From Lentisalinibacter sp964427415 (GTDB lineage Bacteria > Pseudomonadota > Gammaproteobacteria > Steroidobacterales > Woeseiaceae), in assembly GCA_964427415.1 (NCBI GenBank), contig CAYRUH010000013.1, positions 14,918-78,917 on the forward strand: 64,000 nt of DNA, written 5' to 3'. The position numbers and the translations under genes are program-made. Under the pieces are notes generated by a model. That model was not told the DNA's origin and did not search any database. It was given only the letters and a program-made list of their open reading frames with translations. Each line of letters starts with the position of its first letter. The first letter of the stretch is position 1. Positions 29,546 through 38,274 of this stretch are shown one piece after another.

Positions 29546-29663
29546 GCCGTGAGCCGGCGGACGGCCGGTCAGTTTGGCATCCCGCTCTGTGAAAGGCGTC
29601 ACTGCAATACCTGTCCCGTCCGGCTAATCTCCGTGTCTATTGTCTGCAAAGGTGGCACTGATC

Positions 29664-29834
29664 ATGGACTTCGAACGCACCTATACCGAATCCGAGCTGG
29701 ATCCCGCCGCACTGGAATTCGCCAGGAGCCTGCGCGAGCGCCCGGTGGAGGCCCCGCATGACATGAGTATCGACGGTTTCGGCGAGTCCCTGGGCGCCCG
29801 CCTGCTGCGCCTGTTCCGCGGCCGTAAGGACTGA
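29664..29834 (+). CDS. Small hypothetical protein (56 aa)
   Basis: A 56-residue acidic-then-basic ORF, rich in Glu, Asp, Leu and Arg, with a C-terminal amphipathic basic helix (L-L-R-L-F-R-G-R-K-D). An in-frame TTG at 29640 is an alternative start; an AAAGGTGG stretch lies 7 bases upstream of the ATG. I do not recognise it. The codon usage looks like its neighbours (strong G/C at third positions), which favours a real gene over a chance ORF. Confidence 0.45.
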   Translation: MDFERTYTESELDPAALEFARSLRERPVEAPHDMSIDGFGESLGARLLRLFRGRKD

Positions 29835-29891
29835 AACGCCGGCTCCGCGGCCCCTTGCCGGACCATTTTCGTTTGGTTGCCCCGGCGTCCT

Positions 29892-29946
29892 GCGCTTGAC
29901 GCCGCCCCCGCGCTGCATTAATTAGATGAGTCCGACCAGCACGGAT
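29892..29946. repeat. 55-bp direct repeat, copy 1 (left of gap)
   Basis: Identical base for base to 30047-30101 on the other side of the N run. A 55-base exact overlap is what two assembler contigs ending in the same k-mer would give, so the two copies are probably one locus. Confidence 0.9.
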
Positions 29947-30046
29947 NNNNNNNNNNNNNNNNNNNNNNNNNNNNNNNNNNNNNNNNNNNNNNNNNNNNNN
30001 NNNNNNNNNNNNNNNNNNNNNNNNNNNNNNNNNNNNNNNNNNNNNN
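29947..30046. other. Assembly gap (100 N)
   Basis: Exactly 100 N, a conventional placeholder length. Since the flanks are identical 55-mers, the true gap is probably zero and the genome lacks these 155 bases (100 N plus one repeat copy). Together with the surrounding bases, 29835-30140 holds no other gene I can support. Confidence 0.97.
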
Positions 30047-30101
30047 GCGCTTGACGCCGCCCCCGCGCTGCATTAATTAGATGAGTCCGACCAGCACGGA
30101 T
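30047..30101. repeat. 55-bp direct repeat, copy 2 (right of gap)
   Basis: Exact copy of 29892-29946. It contains TTGACG, 15 bases and ATTAAT, a possible though short-spaced promoter for the small membrane protein that starts at 30141. Confidence 0.9.
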
Positions 30102-30140
30102 TCCCGTCACAGGGGACCGTCTTCGAGCTCAGGGGCAGCG

Positions 30141-30365
30141 ATGTGGCTTTCTAAACCGATCTACGAGGTGGTCCCGTACTTCTACCTGCTGGCCGGCTGT
30201 ATCGCGCTGGCGGCGTCGCTGTACCTCGATTACTGGTACTGGCCGTCCATTTGCTTCGTGGTGGGCATGTTCTCGCTGCTGGGCGGCATCGTCGTGCTGC
30301 TGAAGCGCCGGGATCACCGGCAGCGGCGCATGGAGCGCGAGCGGGAGCGCGATGTCCCCGAGTAG
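30141..30365 (+). CDS. Small two-helix membrane protein (74 aa)
   Basis: Two hydrophobic helices (about residues 11-28 and 33-53), an aromatic loop (Y-L-D-Y-W-Y-W-P) and a strongly charged Arg/Glu tail. The ATG at 30141 is preferred because AGGGG lies five bases upstream; the frame stays open to an ATG at 30081 inside the repeat. It converges with the ATPase gene that ends three bases further on. Function unknown. Confidence 0.7.
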   Translation: MWLSKPIYEVVPYFYLLAGCIALAASLYLDYWYWPSICFVVGMFSLLGGIVVLLKRRDHRQRRMERERERDVPE

Positions 30366-30368
30366 GGG

Positions 30369-31688
30369 TCAGCTGGCGTAGAGGTCTTCGTCCTCTTCGT
30401 CCTCTTCGTCGTCCTCGTCTTCTGCCTCATCGGCGGCTTCGGCCGGTTCATCCTGGTCCAATTCCTCGTCCTCCTCGAGCGCCGCGTCGCGCAGGTCGGT
30501 GTAGACGAGTTCGTGCTTGCCGAGGACGATGACGTCGCCGTCTTCCAGGCCCTTCTTCTTGATACGTTGTTTGCCCAGGAACACGCCGTTGGTGCTGTTG
30601 AGGTCCTCGAGCACCGAGCGCTCCAGGTCGCTCACGATCTGGCAGTGGTGACGGCTCACGTACTTGCTGTCGATGCGAATCTCGTTGTCCGGTGTGCGTC
30701 CGATCACCGTGCGCCCGACTTCGAGGTTGTGGGCCTCCACCACCCTGCCCTGGAGGCGTACGTCAATGCGCGCCAGCGTCATCTCGCCGGTATCCCTCGG
30801 GTCCAGCGCGGCGGGCCGCAGTATCTGCCCCGTATTGCCGGGTTCGGCATGTTCGGTGGGTTCGGCCGCGGGTGCCTCGTGCGCCCAGACCAGCTCGTCG
30901 AGCGCCGTCTCGACGATCTCCGGCGTGATGCACTTGCGATCTTCTGCGAAAGCGCAAAGCATCGCCGTGTCACACAGCGTGTTGATCAGTCGCGGCACCC
31001 CGCCGGTGCGGCGGTAGATGAGGTCGAGGCAGTCCTCGGCGAAAATCTCCTCGGCGTCAGCCCCTGCGACCTTCAGCCGATGGCCGATGTACTCGCGCAT
31101 CTCCCGGTTGGTAAGCGGGCCGAGGTGGAAGCGCAGACGCACCCGCTGGGTCAGCTGCTTCAGCCGCGGCGACTCGATCTTGTCCTTCAGTTCCGGCTGG
31201 CCGGCCAGGATGATACGCAGCACCTTCTCCTTGTGGGTCTCGATGCCAGACAGCAGCCGGATTTCCTCGAGCACCTTCGGGGACAGGTTCTGCGCCTCGT
31301 CGATGATCAGCACGACCTTCTTGCCCTCGCCGTATTGCTCGACGAGGAACATGTTCAGCATGTCCAGCAGTTCCGCCTTGCGGGCCTGGAATGGCTTGAA
31401 GCCGAACTCCGCCAGCACCGCCTGCAGGAACTGGCTGGGCGAGAGCTGGGTCTGCGACACCATGGCGTAGACCACGTCGTCGCCGAGTTCGTTCAGGAAC
31501 GACTGGATCAGGGTGGTCTTGCCGGAGCCGATCTCGCCGGTGATGACCACGAACCCGTCGGCCAGCCAGATGGTCGACTCCATGTAAGCCTTGGCGCGAG
31601 CGTGCTGTTTGCTCCAGTAGACGAAGGCCGGGTCCGGGGTGAGCCGGAACGGTTGTTCGGCGAGTTCGAAGTGCTCGAGATAGGACAT
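30369..31688 (-). CDS. ExeA/MshM-type AAA ATPase fused to an FHA domain
   Basis: The 439-residue protein has an ExeA-like ATPase domain (Y-F-x-L-x-x-x-P-F-type start, Walker A G-E-I-G-S-G-K-T at 51-58, Walker B V-L-I-I-D-E-A-Q at 126-133), a linker, an FHA phosphothreonine-binding domain (about 308-398, with G-R-T at 330-332, S-R-H-H at 345-348 and S-T-N-G at 365-368), and a C-terminal tail (404-436) almost wholly Asp/Glu. ExeA/GspA-type ATPases help assemble secretin or pilus machines through a peptidoglycan-binding domain; here that domain is replaced by FHA. No secretion, pilus or kinase gene is adjacent, so target and role are unknown. Confidence 0.88.
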   Translation of the reverse strand: MSYLEHFELAEQPFRLTPDPAFVYWSKQHARAKAYMESTIWLADGFVVITGEIGSGKTTLIQSFLNELGDDVVYAMVSQTQLSPSQFLQAVLAEFGFKPFQARKAELLDMLNMFLVEQYGEGKKVVLIIDEAQNLSPKVLEEIRLLSGIETHKEKVLRIILAGQPELKDKIESPRLKQLTQRVRLRFHLGPLTNREMREYIGHRLKVAGADAEEIFAEDCLDLIYRRTGGVPRLINTLCDTAMLCAFAEDRKCITPEIVETALDELVWAHEAPAAEPTEHAEPGNTGQILRPAALDPRDTGEMTLARIDVRLQGRVVEAHNLEVGRTVIGRTPDNEIRIDSKYVSRHHCQIVSDLERSVLEDLNSTNGVFLGKQRIKKKGLEDGDVIVLGKHELVYTDLRDAALEEDEELDQDEPAEAADEAEDEDDEEDEEDEDLYAS

Positions 31689-31757
31689 GGTCTGCCGGTC
31701 GATCCTCCGGGCTTACCCGGGAACAACCTTAAACATTAACATCAAAACCGGGCGCTC

Positions 31758-32864
31758 TTACAGGGAACGGTTCTCAGTGCCGGACGCGAGCAGCGCTTCC
31801 AGCCGCGCCAGGCGCCGGTCCCGTTCTTGCGGCGAATCGGCGACGACCGTGACATGGCCCAGTTTCCTTCCGGGGCGCGGCGACTTGCAGTAGTCATGCA
31901 GGTGGGCGTCCGGCACTGCCAGGATGGCGGCGGCCGCCGGCATGGTGCCGATCAGGTTCAGCATGCCGGTATGCCCGCGTGCGCGGCAATCGCCGGCCGG
32001 CAGGCCGCAGACCGCCCGCAGGTGGTTCTCGAACTGGCTGCAGGCGGCGCCCTCGATGGTCCAGTGGCCGGAATTATGGACCCGCGGCGCGAACTCGTTG
32101 CCGAGCAGGCGTCCCCCTGCGACGAAAAACTCGACGGCGATGGTGCCCCGGTAGTCCAGGCGCTCGACCAGGGCGCGAAGGTGGGTTTCGGCCAGCGCCT
32201 GCAGCCCGGCGTCTGCTGCGGGAGCGCAGGAGGTGTGCAGGATACCGTGCCGGTGGACGTTGCCGGTCAGCGGGTAGCAGACGAGCGCCCCGTCCGCGTC
32301 GCGGCTGCCGATGACGGAGACTTCGCGCTCGAAAGCCACCAGCCGTTCGGCCAGCAGCGGCACGCCGGCCAGCGCCTCCCAGGCGGCCGGCATGTCGGCG
32401 TCCTCGAGGATGCGATGCTGGCCCTTGCCGTCGTAGCCGAGGCGTCGGGTCTTCGCGATGAGGGGCAGGCCGATGTCACGGCACGCGGCCTCCAGGTCCT
32501 CTCGGCTGTCCACCGTTCGCCAGGGCGCCACCGGGATACCGGCTGCCTCGAACGCCATCTTCTCGTTGCGTCGGTCCTGCGCGGTGGCGAGGGCGCCGGG
32601 CGGCGGATACACCGGCGTGTCGCCCGCCGCCGCGAGCAGGCAGTCCACGTCCACGTTCTCGAATTCGTAGGTGATGACGTCGCAGCCCGCCGCCAGGTCG
32701 GCGATGGCGGCCGGCTGATCGAAGGCGGCGACAATGTGCTCGCCCACCGCCGCAGCCGGCGCCTCCGGCGAGGGATCAAGGAAGACGAAATCCAGTCCCA
32801 GCGGCAGGCCCGCCAGCCCGAGCATGCGGCCCAGCTGCCCGCCGCCGACCACTCCGACGCGCAT
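31758..32864 (-). CDS. purK: N5-carboxyaminoimidazole ribonucleotide synthase PurK
   Basis: ATP-grasp enzyme that carboxylates AIR to N5-CAIR in purine synthesis. The 368-residue protein opens with the G-V-V-G-G-G-Q-L-G-R-M-L motif and has the grasp-domain segments K-T-R-R-L-G-Y-D-G-K-G-Q, E-R-L-V-A-F-E-R-E-V-S-V and N-E-F-A-P-R-V-H-N-S-G-H-W. It begins five bases after purE. Confidence 0.97.
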   Translation of the reverse strand: MRVGVVGGGQLGRMLGLAGLPLGLDFVFLDPSPEAPAAAVGEHIVAAFDQPAAIADLAAGCDVITYEFENVDVDCLLAAAGDTPVYPPPGALATAQDRRNEKMAFEAAGIPVAPWRTVDSREDLEAACRDIGLPLIAKTRRLGYDGKGQHRILEDADMPAAWEALAGVPLLAERLVAFEREVSVIGSRDADGALVCYPLTGNVHRHGILHTSCAPAADAGLQALAETHLRALVERLDYRGTIAVEFFVAGGRLLGNEFAPRVHNSGHWTIEGAACSQFENHLRAVCGLPAGDCRARGHTGMLNLIGTMPAAAAILAVPDAHLHDYCKSPRPGRKLGHVTVVADSPQERDRRLARLEALLASGTENRSL

Positions 32865-32869
32865 CCTGC

Positions 32870-33376
32870 TCAGACTTCGGCCGACTCATCGGCAGCCGGG
32901 TCGGGACGCGCGAGCACCTTGTCGGTCTGCTGCCGGCGGTAGTCCGCGAGCGAGCACCGGATGTCCGCGTCGCCGACAGCGAGGATGGCCGCCGCAAGCA
33001 GAGCCGCGTTGACCGCGCCCGCCTTGCCGATGGCGAGGGTGCCCACCGGGATGCCTGCAGGCATCTGCACGATCGAGAGCAGCGAGTCCATGCCCGAGAG
33101 TGCCTTCGACTGCACCGGCACGCCGAGCACCGGCAGCGGCGTCTTGGCGGCGGCCATGCCCGGCAGGTGGGCGGCCCCGCCGGCGCCGGCGATGATCACG
33201 GCGAGGCCCCGGCCGGCCGCCGTCTCGCAGTACTCGAACAGCAGGTCCGGGGTGCGGTGGGCGGAGACCACCCGGGTCTCGTGGGGGATGCCGAGCGCAT
33301 GCAGCGTCTCGCTCGCGTGCGCCATGGTGTCCCAGTCGGAGACAGAGCCCATGATGATGCCGACCTTCTGGTCCAT
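32870..33376 (-). CDS. purE: N5-carboxyaminoimidazole ribonucleotide mutase PurE
   Basis: Converts N5-CAIR to CAIR, the step after PurK. The 168-residue class I PurE has the G-S-x-S-D-W start (M-G-S-V-S-D-W), S-A-H-R-T-P and the G-A-G-G-A-A-H-L-P-G-M segment. The purEK pair forms one minus-strand operon; pmbA is divergent. Confidence 0.97.
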   Translation of the reverse strand: MDQKVGIIMGSVSDWDTMAHASETLHALGIPHETRVVSAHRTPDLLFEYCETAAGRGLAVIIAGAGGAAHLPGMAAAKTPLPVLGVPVQSKALSGMDSLLSIVQMPAGIPVGTLAIGKAGAVNAALLAAAILAVGDADIRCSLADYRRQQTDKVLARPDPAADESAEV

Positions 33377-33559
33377 GACGGCATTCTACAGGGCGAACGC
33401 GCCGGTGACATCGTCGCAGGCCCGTTGCGAGGCCGTGGCAGGGACGCGGCGCAAGCTTGCGAGAGCGCGGTGAGCGGCCGGCCTCGTCACCGACACTGAG
33501 CCCGTTTAGAATCCCCGGCACCGTCGTCAACGACCGAGCCGGATCGCGAAGGAGCCCTC

Positions 33560-34906
33560 ATGAGCCATACCCTGGAGATCAGCCCGGCGGAGGAACGGCG
33601 CTTCGCCGACCTGGTGTCGCGGGCGCTGGAGACGGCGGCACGGGCCGGCGCCGAGGAGTGCGAGGCGGCGGTCAGCCACGACCTCGGCCTGTCGGTGACC
33701 GCACGCATGCGTGACATCGAAACGCTGGAGTACCAGAACGATCGCTCCTTCGGCGTCACCGTCTACTTGGACCGTCGCAAGGGCAGCGCCAGCACGTCGG
33801 ACTTCCGTGCGGAGGCGATTGCGGAGACCGTGGAACGAGCCTGCTCCATCGCCCGGCGCACCGCGGAGGATCCCTGCGCGGGCCTCGCGGATCCTGCCAG
33901 ACTCGCGGACGATCCGCCGGACCTGTCGCTGGACCATGCCTGGGAGATTTCGCCGGAAGCGGCGCGGGAGATGGCCATACGCTGCGAGGGTGCCGCGCTC
34001 GACAGCGATCCGCGGATCAGCAATTCGGAGGGCGCCACGGTGGCGACCAGCCGGGGCGTCAGGGCCTACGGCAACAGCCACGGTTTCTTCGGCGCCTACC
34101 GGCGCAGCAGCCACAGCATCAGCTGTGCCGTGCTGGCCGGCGACAACGGCGGCATGGAGCGGGATTATCACTACACCGCCGCCCGGGATCCGGCGCAGCT
34201 CGAAGCGATGGAGGCCGTCGGGACGAAGGCCGCAGAGCGAACCCTGCGGCGCCTGGGTGCCCGTCAGGTGACGACGGCGAAGGCCCCCGTCCTGTTTCCC
34301 CCCGAGCTTGCCCGGGGATTCATCGGCCATGCCGTGGGCGCCATCAGCGGCACGGCGCAGTATCGGCGCTCGTCCTTCCTCCTGGACGCCGCGGGCGAGA
34401 TGCTCTTCCCCGGGTTCCTGAATATTCTGGAGCGTCCGCACATCCCGGGCGCCTTCGGCAGCGCCCCGTTCGACCGCGAGGGCGTGGCCACGACCGACCG
34501 GGACCTGGTCTCGGCCGGCGTGCTGCAGGGCTACGTGCTGTCGAGCTACTCGGCCCGTCGGCTGGGCCTGGAGACCACGGGGAATGCGGGCGGGGTACAC
34601 AATCTGCTGGTGGAGGGCAACGCGGAGGGGCTGGAGGCCCTGACGCGTCAGATGGGCCGCGGGCTGATCGTCTCGGAGCTGATGGGACAGGGCGTGAACG
34701 CCGTCACCGGCGATTACAGCCGCGGCGCCGCCGGCTTCTGGGTGGAGGGTGGCGAGATCGCTTATCCGGTCAGCGAGATCACCATCGCCGGCAATCTGCG
34801 CGATCTTTACCGCAACATCGTCGCGGTGGGCCGTGACCGGGATCTCCGGGGCGTCATCCGCTGCGGCTCGCTGCTGGTCGCCGAGATGACCGTCGCCGGC
34901 AACTGA
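33560..34906 (+). CDS. pmbA: Metalloprotease PmbA/TldE
   Basis: Non-catalytic partner of TldD in the heterodimeric TldD/E protease. The 448-residue protein has the same fold as TldD but lacks the HExxxH motif, as expected, and shows the C-terminal G-N-x-R-D-L-Y-R-N-I-V segment. In many gammaproteobacteria it lies next to yjgA; that gene is not seen here. Confidence 0.95.
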   Translation: MSHTLEISPAEERRFADLVSRALETAARAGAEECEAAVSHDLGLSVTARMRDIETLEYQNDRSFGVTVYLDRRKGSASTSDFRAEAIAETVERACSIARRTAEDPCAGLADPARLADDPPDLSLDHAWEISPEAAREMAIRCEGAALDSDPRISNSEGATVATSRGVRAYGNSHGFFGAYRRSSHSISCAVLAGDNGGMERDYHYTAARDPAQLEAMEAVGTKAAERTLRRLGARQVTTAKAPVLFPPELARGFIGHAVGAISGTAQYRRSSFLLDAAGEMLFPGFLNILERPHIPGAFGSAPFDREGVATTDRDLVSAGVLQGYVLSSYSARRLGLETTGNAGGVHNLLVEGNAEGLEALTRQMGRGLIVSELMGQGVNAVTGDYSRGAAGFWVEGGEIAYPVSEITIAGNLRDLYRNIVAVGRDRDLRGVIRCGSLLVAEMTVAGN

Positions 34907-34939
34907 GCACGCCCGGTCCTGCGCGGCGGTCGAGGGGAC

Positions 34940-36274
34940 TCAACCGGCCTGGTCCCTGCCGCCTTCGAACTTATCGAGCAGATCGCTCAGGGTCCGCTCG
35001 TCCACCACGGCCTCCAGCGCCCCGTCGATCCGCTCGCCCAGGTCCGCGATGGCCGGCGTCCACTCCGGCGGCCGCCAGGAACCGGTATCGCCGCCCTCGC
35101 GAACGGCATTCAGGATATCCTGCAGCCCGATGCGCGCAGGCTCCCGGGCGGGCACCAGCCGTTCCTGCTCGGTGCTGGTGATCAGGCCCGCCTCCTCGAG
35201 ACTGATGACGACCTGGGAGATGACGATGCCCGGGATGGCTAGTTCCTTCGCCAGTTCGCGCACCGTCCGGCAACCGGACCCGGCACGGAAAGCGGCGCCC
35301 ACCAGATACATGATGTTCAGGGCCAGTCGCTCGCGCATACTGTTGGCGAGACGCGTCTCGCGCCGGCCGAGGCGCAGGAATCCCGGATTCTGGTTGTAGA
35401 ACGCGATCTGGGCGCCGAGCAGCAGGATGAGCCAGTTCAGATACAGCCACATGAGTACCAGTATGGCGATGGCGAAACTGGCATAGACCACCTGGATGCG
35501 GCCACCCGCGCCGACGAAGACGTTGGCGAACACGGCGCTGGTGGTCGCCCACAGGATGCCTGCGGTCAGCCCGCCGACGAAGGCGGCGCGGAACTTCACG
35601 CGGGTGTTCGGGATCAGCTTGTACAGTATGGTCAGGGCCAGCACGGCCAGCACGTAGGGCGTCAGCTCGCCGGCTGCGACGATGGCCGTGCCGAAGGGCT
35701 CGATCTCCATCAGCCGCTCGGTAAGCGCGTTGTTCTGGACGGAGGCGATGATGCCGAGGGCGACCACCAGCACGACCGGCCCCATCAGCAGCACGCTGAA
35801 ATACTCCGTAAAGCGCCGGGCGATGCTGCGCGGGTTGCTGACATGCCACACGTAGTTCACGCTCTCCTCGATCTTCTGCACCATCGAGAAGGCGGTATAG
35901 ATGAAGAATGCGAGACTCACGCCGCCGAGCACGCCGCCGTCTACGTCGTTGACCAGGTTCATCAGCGTGGAGACGATCCGCTCCCCCTGGCTGCCCAGCG
36001 GCGCCAGGAACTCCGTCAGCTGGGGCTCCAGTTCCCGGTGGATGCCGAAGCCCTTCAGCACCGAGAAGCTGAAGGCGAGCAGCGGCACGATGGAGAGCAG
36101 CGTGGTGTAAACCATGCTCATCGCCCGCATCGTGAGCTGTCCGCTCATCAGGTCGCGGACGATGGCCCAGACATAGCGCAGGAACGCCATGCCGAAGGCC
36201 GGCACGGGCGGGAGGCCGGCGAAGCGCGGGCTCCAGAGCAATCGCTGCAGGTAACGGATCAGGGAATCCAGCAT
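34940..36274 (-). CDS. YihY/BrkB-family inner membrane protein with C-terminal winged-helix-like region
   Basis: The 444-residue protein has six membrane helices (about residues 40-300) with the family hallmark segment A-M-S-M-V-Y-T-T-L-L-S-I-V-P-L, then about 120 residues of soluble C-terminus (about 315-440) with a helix-turn-helix-like pattern (T-V-R-E-L-A-K-E-L-A-I-P-G-I-V-I-S-Q-V-V) and an acidic tail. The YihY family was once called RNase BN in error; its real role is unclear. It is divergent from the BtuF-like gene. Confidence 0.88.
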   Translation of the reverse strand: MLDSLIRYLQRLLWSPRFAGLPPVPAFGMAFLRYVWAIVRDLMSGQLTMRAMSMVYTTLLSIVPLLAFSFSVLKGFGIHRELEPQLTEFLAPLGSQGERIVSTLMNLVNDVDGGVLGGVSLAFFIYTAFSMVQKIEESVNYVWHVSNPRSIARRFTEYFSVLLMGPVVLVVALGIIASVQNNALTERLMEIEPFGTAIVAAGELTPYVLAVLALTILYKLIPNTRVKFRAAFVGGLTAGILWATTSAVFANVFVGAGGRIQVVYASFAIAILVLMWLYLNWLILLLGAQIAFYNQNPGFLRLGRRETRLANSMRERLALNIMYLVGAAFRAGSGCRTVRELAKELAIPGIVISQVVISLEEAGLITSTEQERLVPAREPARIGLQDILNAVREGGDTGSWRPPEWTPAIADLGERIDGALEAVVDERTLSDLLDKFEGGRDQAG

Positions 36275-36380
36275 GGTTGCGGTGCCGCCTCCTTTGGCAC
36301 GAGCCGTTGCCGATTGTACATTAGGCCTCTATGGTCGAGGGTCTGGCACGAACGGCCTCCAGCAGACGAAGGACCTTTGC

Positions 36381-37184
36381 ATGACTGACTACCCCAGCCG
36401 CATCATCTGCATGACGGAGGAGACCACCGAGACCCTGTATGCCCTCGGCGAGGAGGGTCGTATCGTCGGCATCTCCGGCTTTACCGTGCGGCCGCCGCGC
36501 GCGCGGCGCGAGAAACCGAAGGTCTCCGCGTTCACCAGCGCGAAGATCGACCGCATCATGGCGCTCGAGCCCGATCTGGTACTCGGTTTCTCTGACCTGC
36601 AGGCTGATATTGCGGCCGATCTGATTCGCCGCGGCGTGCCGGTGCACGTCTTCAACCACCGCTCCGTGGCGCAGATCCTGCAGATGATCCGGTTGTTGGG
36701 CGGCATGGTCGGCTGCGAGTCCCGCGCCCGGGCGTACGCTGCGGAACTGCAGGAGGGCCTGGAGTCCATACGGACCGGCGCCGCCGCACTGGAGTACCGT
36801 CCCCGCGTCTACTTCGAGGAATGGGACGAGCCGCGCATCACCGGCATCCGCTGGGTGGCCGAGCTCATCCGCATCGCCGGCGGGAAGGACTGTTTCCCGA
36901 CGATGGCCGACGAGCCGCTGGCGAAGAACCGCATCCTCGCCGACGACGCCTCCATCATCGACGCCGCGCCGGACATCGTGATCGGTTCATGGTGCGGCAA
37001 GAAGTTCCGCCCCGAGCGGGTGGCGGAGCGTCCGGGCTGGGAGGCGGTGCCCGCCGTGCGCCACGGTGACCTCTACGAGGTGAAGTCCGCTCAGATTCTG
37101 CAGCCGGGGCCTGCTGCGCTGACGGACGGGGTGCGCGAGATCGCCGCCATCATCCGCGGCTGGTCGGAGCGCCGCGCGGCCTGA
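36381..37184 (+). CDS. BtuF-like metal/cobalamin-binding fold protein without signal peptide
   Basis: A 267-residue protein of the periplasmic-binding-protein type III fold seen in vitamin B12 and siderophore ABC receptors: T-E-T-L-Y-A-L-G near the start, V-S-A-F-T-S-A-K-I-D-R-I-M-A-L-E-P-D-L-V-type segment, then the long linker helix and a second lobe (E-E-W-D-E-P-R-I-T-G). The N-terminus, M-T-D-Y-P-S-R-I, has no signal peptide or lipobox; upstream in-frame codons do not supply one. No permease or ATPase gene is adjacent. It may be a cytoplasmic binding protein; the ligand is unknown. Confidence 0.8.
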   Translation: MTDYPSRIICMTEETTETLYALGEEGRIVGISGFTVRPPRARREKPKVSAFTSAKIDRIMALEPDLVLGFSDLQADIAADLIRRGVPVHVFNHRSVAQILQMIRLLGGMVGCESRARAYAAELQEGLESIRTGAAALEYRPRVYFEEWDEPRITGIRWVAELIRIAGGKDCFPTMADEPLAKNRILADDASIIDAAPDIVIGSWCGKKFRPERVAERPGWEAVPAVRHGDLYEVKSAQILQPGPAALTDGVREIAAIIRGWSERRAA

Positions 37185-37222
37185 TACCCCGGGCGGCGGG
37201 GCGTCCCGGCGGCGGACCCGCG

Positions 37223-38140
37223 CTACGGCTCCCGTGAGCTGCCCTCGCCGGTGATCAGTTCCAGCGCCCGGAGATATTTCTCCCGGGTCCGGGCGATGAT
37301 CTGCGCGGGCAGGCGCGGGCCCGGCGCGCGCTTGTCCCAGTCCAGGGTATCGAGATAGTCGCGGACGAACTGCTTGTCGAAACTCGGCGGGCTCGTACCG
37401 GTGCGCCAGGTCTCGGCCGGCCAGAAGCGGGAAGAGTCAGGCGTGAGTATCTCGTCGATCAGGTACAGAGTGCCGGCCTCGTCCAAGCCGAACTCGAATT
37501 TGGTGTCCGCGATGATAATGCCCCGCTGCCGGGCATGATCGGCGCATTCGCCATAGATGCGCAGGGACAGCTCACGCACCTGCTCCGCACGCTCCCGGCC
37601 GATGATCTCAGTCAGCGTGTCGAAGCTGATGTTCTCGTCGTGATCGCCGGCGGCGGCTTTTGTGGCGGGCGTGAACAGGGCTTCGTCGAGCCGGGCCGCC
37701 TGGGAGAGGCCAGGCGGCAGGGGGATGCCGCACACGGCACCGCTCGCCTGATAGTCGCGCCAGCCCGAGCCGATCAGGTAACCGCGGACCACGGCCTCCA
37801 TGGGCAGGGGCCGCAGCCGCCGTACCACCATACTGCGCTTGCCGAGCAACGCGCGCTCGCCGGGATCAGTGATGACCGCCTCCATAGGAAGGTCGCTCAG
37901 GTGATTCGGGACGATACCCGCCGTGCGCGCGAACCAGAATCGGGAGATGCGTGTGAGGATGGTACCCTTGCCCGGGATCGGGTCCGGCAGCACGACGTCG
38001 TAGGCCGACAGCCGGTCGGTGGCGACGATCAGCAGGTGCTCGTCGTCCACCGCCCAAAGATCCCGCACCTTGCCACGGCCGATCAGCTCGAGACCGGTCA
38101 CGCTGGACTCCAAGACGACGTCGCTGTTGTGCCCGCTCAT
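37223..38140 (-). CDS. purC: Phosphoribosylaminoimidazole-succinocarboxamide synthase PurC
   Basis: Joins CAIR and aspartate to SAICAR. The 305-residue protein is of the long (eukaryotic/alpha-gamma) PurC type, with G-K-V-R-D-L-W, D-R-L-S-A-Y-D-V-V-L, the K-F-E-F-G-L-D motif and the L-I-D-E-I-L-T-P-D-S-S-R metal site. The ATG at 38140 is chosen; the frame continues upstream with non-homologous sequence. With purE and purK a few kilobases away, three steps of the pathway are in this window. Confidence 0.96.
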   Translation of the reverse strand: MSGHNSDVVLESSVTGLELIGRGKVRDLWAVDDEHLLIVATDRLSAYDVVLPDPIPGKGTILTRISRFWFARTAGIVPNHLSDLPMEAVITDPGERALLGKRSMVVRRLRPLPMEAVVRGYLIGSGWRDYQASGAVCGIPLPPGLSQAARLDEALFTPATKAAAGDHDENISFDTLTEIIGRERAEQVRELSLRIYGECADHARQRGIIIADTKFEFGLDEAGTLYLIDEILTPDSSRFWPAETWRTGTSPPSFDKQFVRDYLDTLDWDKRAPGPRLPAQIIARTREKYLRALELITGEGSSREP

Positions 38141-38274
38141 GGGCGCTCCCGCTACGGTAAAGCGGCGATAATGGACCGGCGGCGTGACACGGGCAACCGC
38201 TCCGCCCGGCGCAGTGCAACGGCGTCGGCAATCGGGGTAGCATCCCCGCTTATGCAAGGGCATGGACGGCGCAG

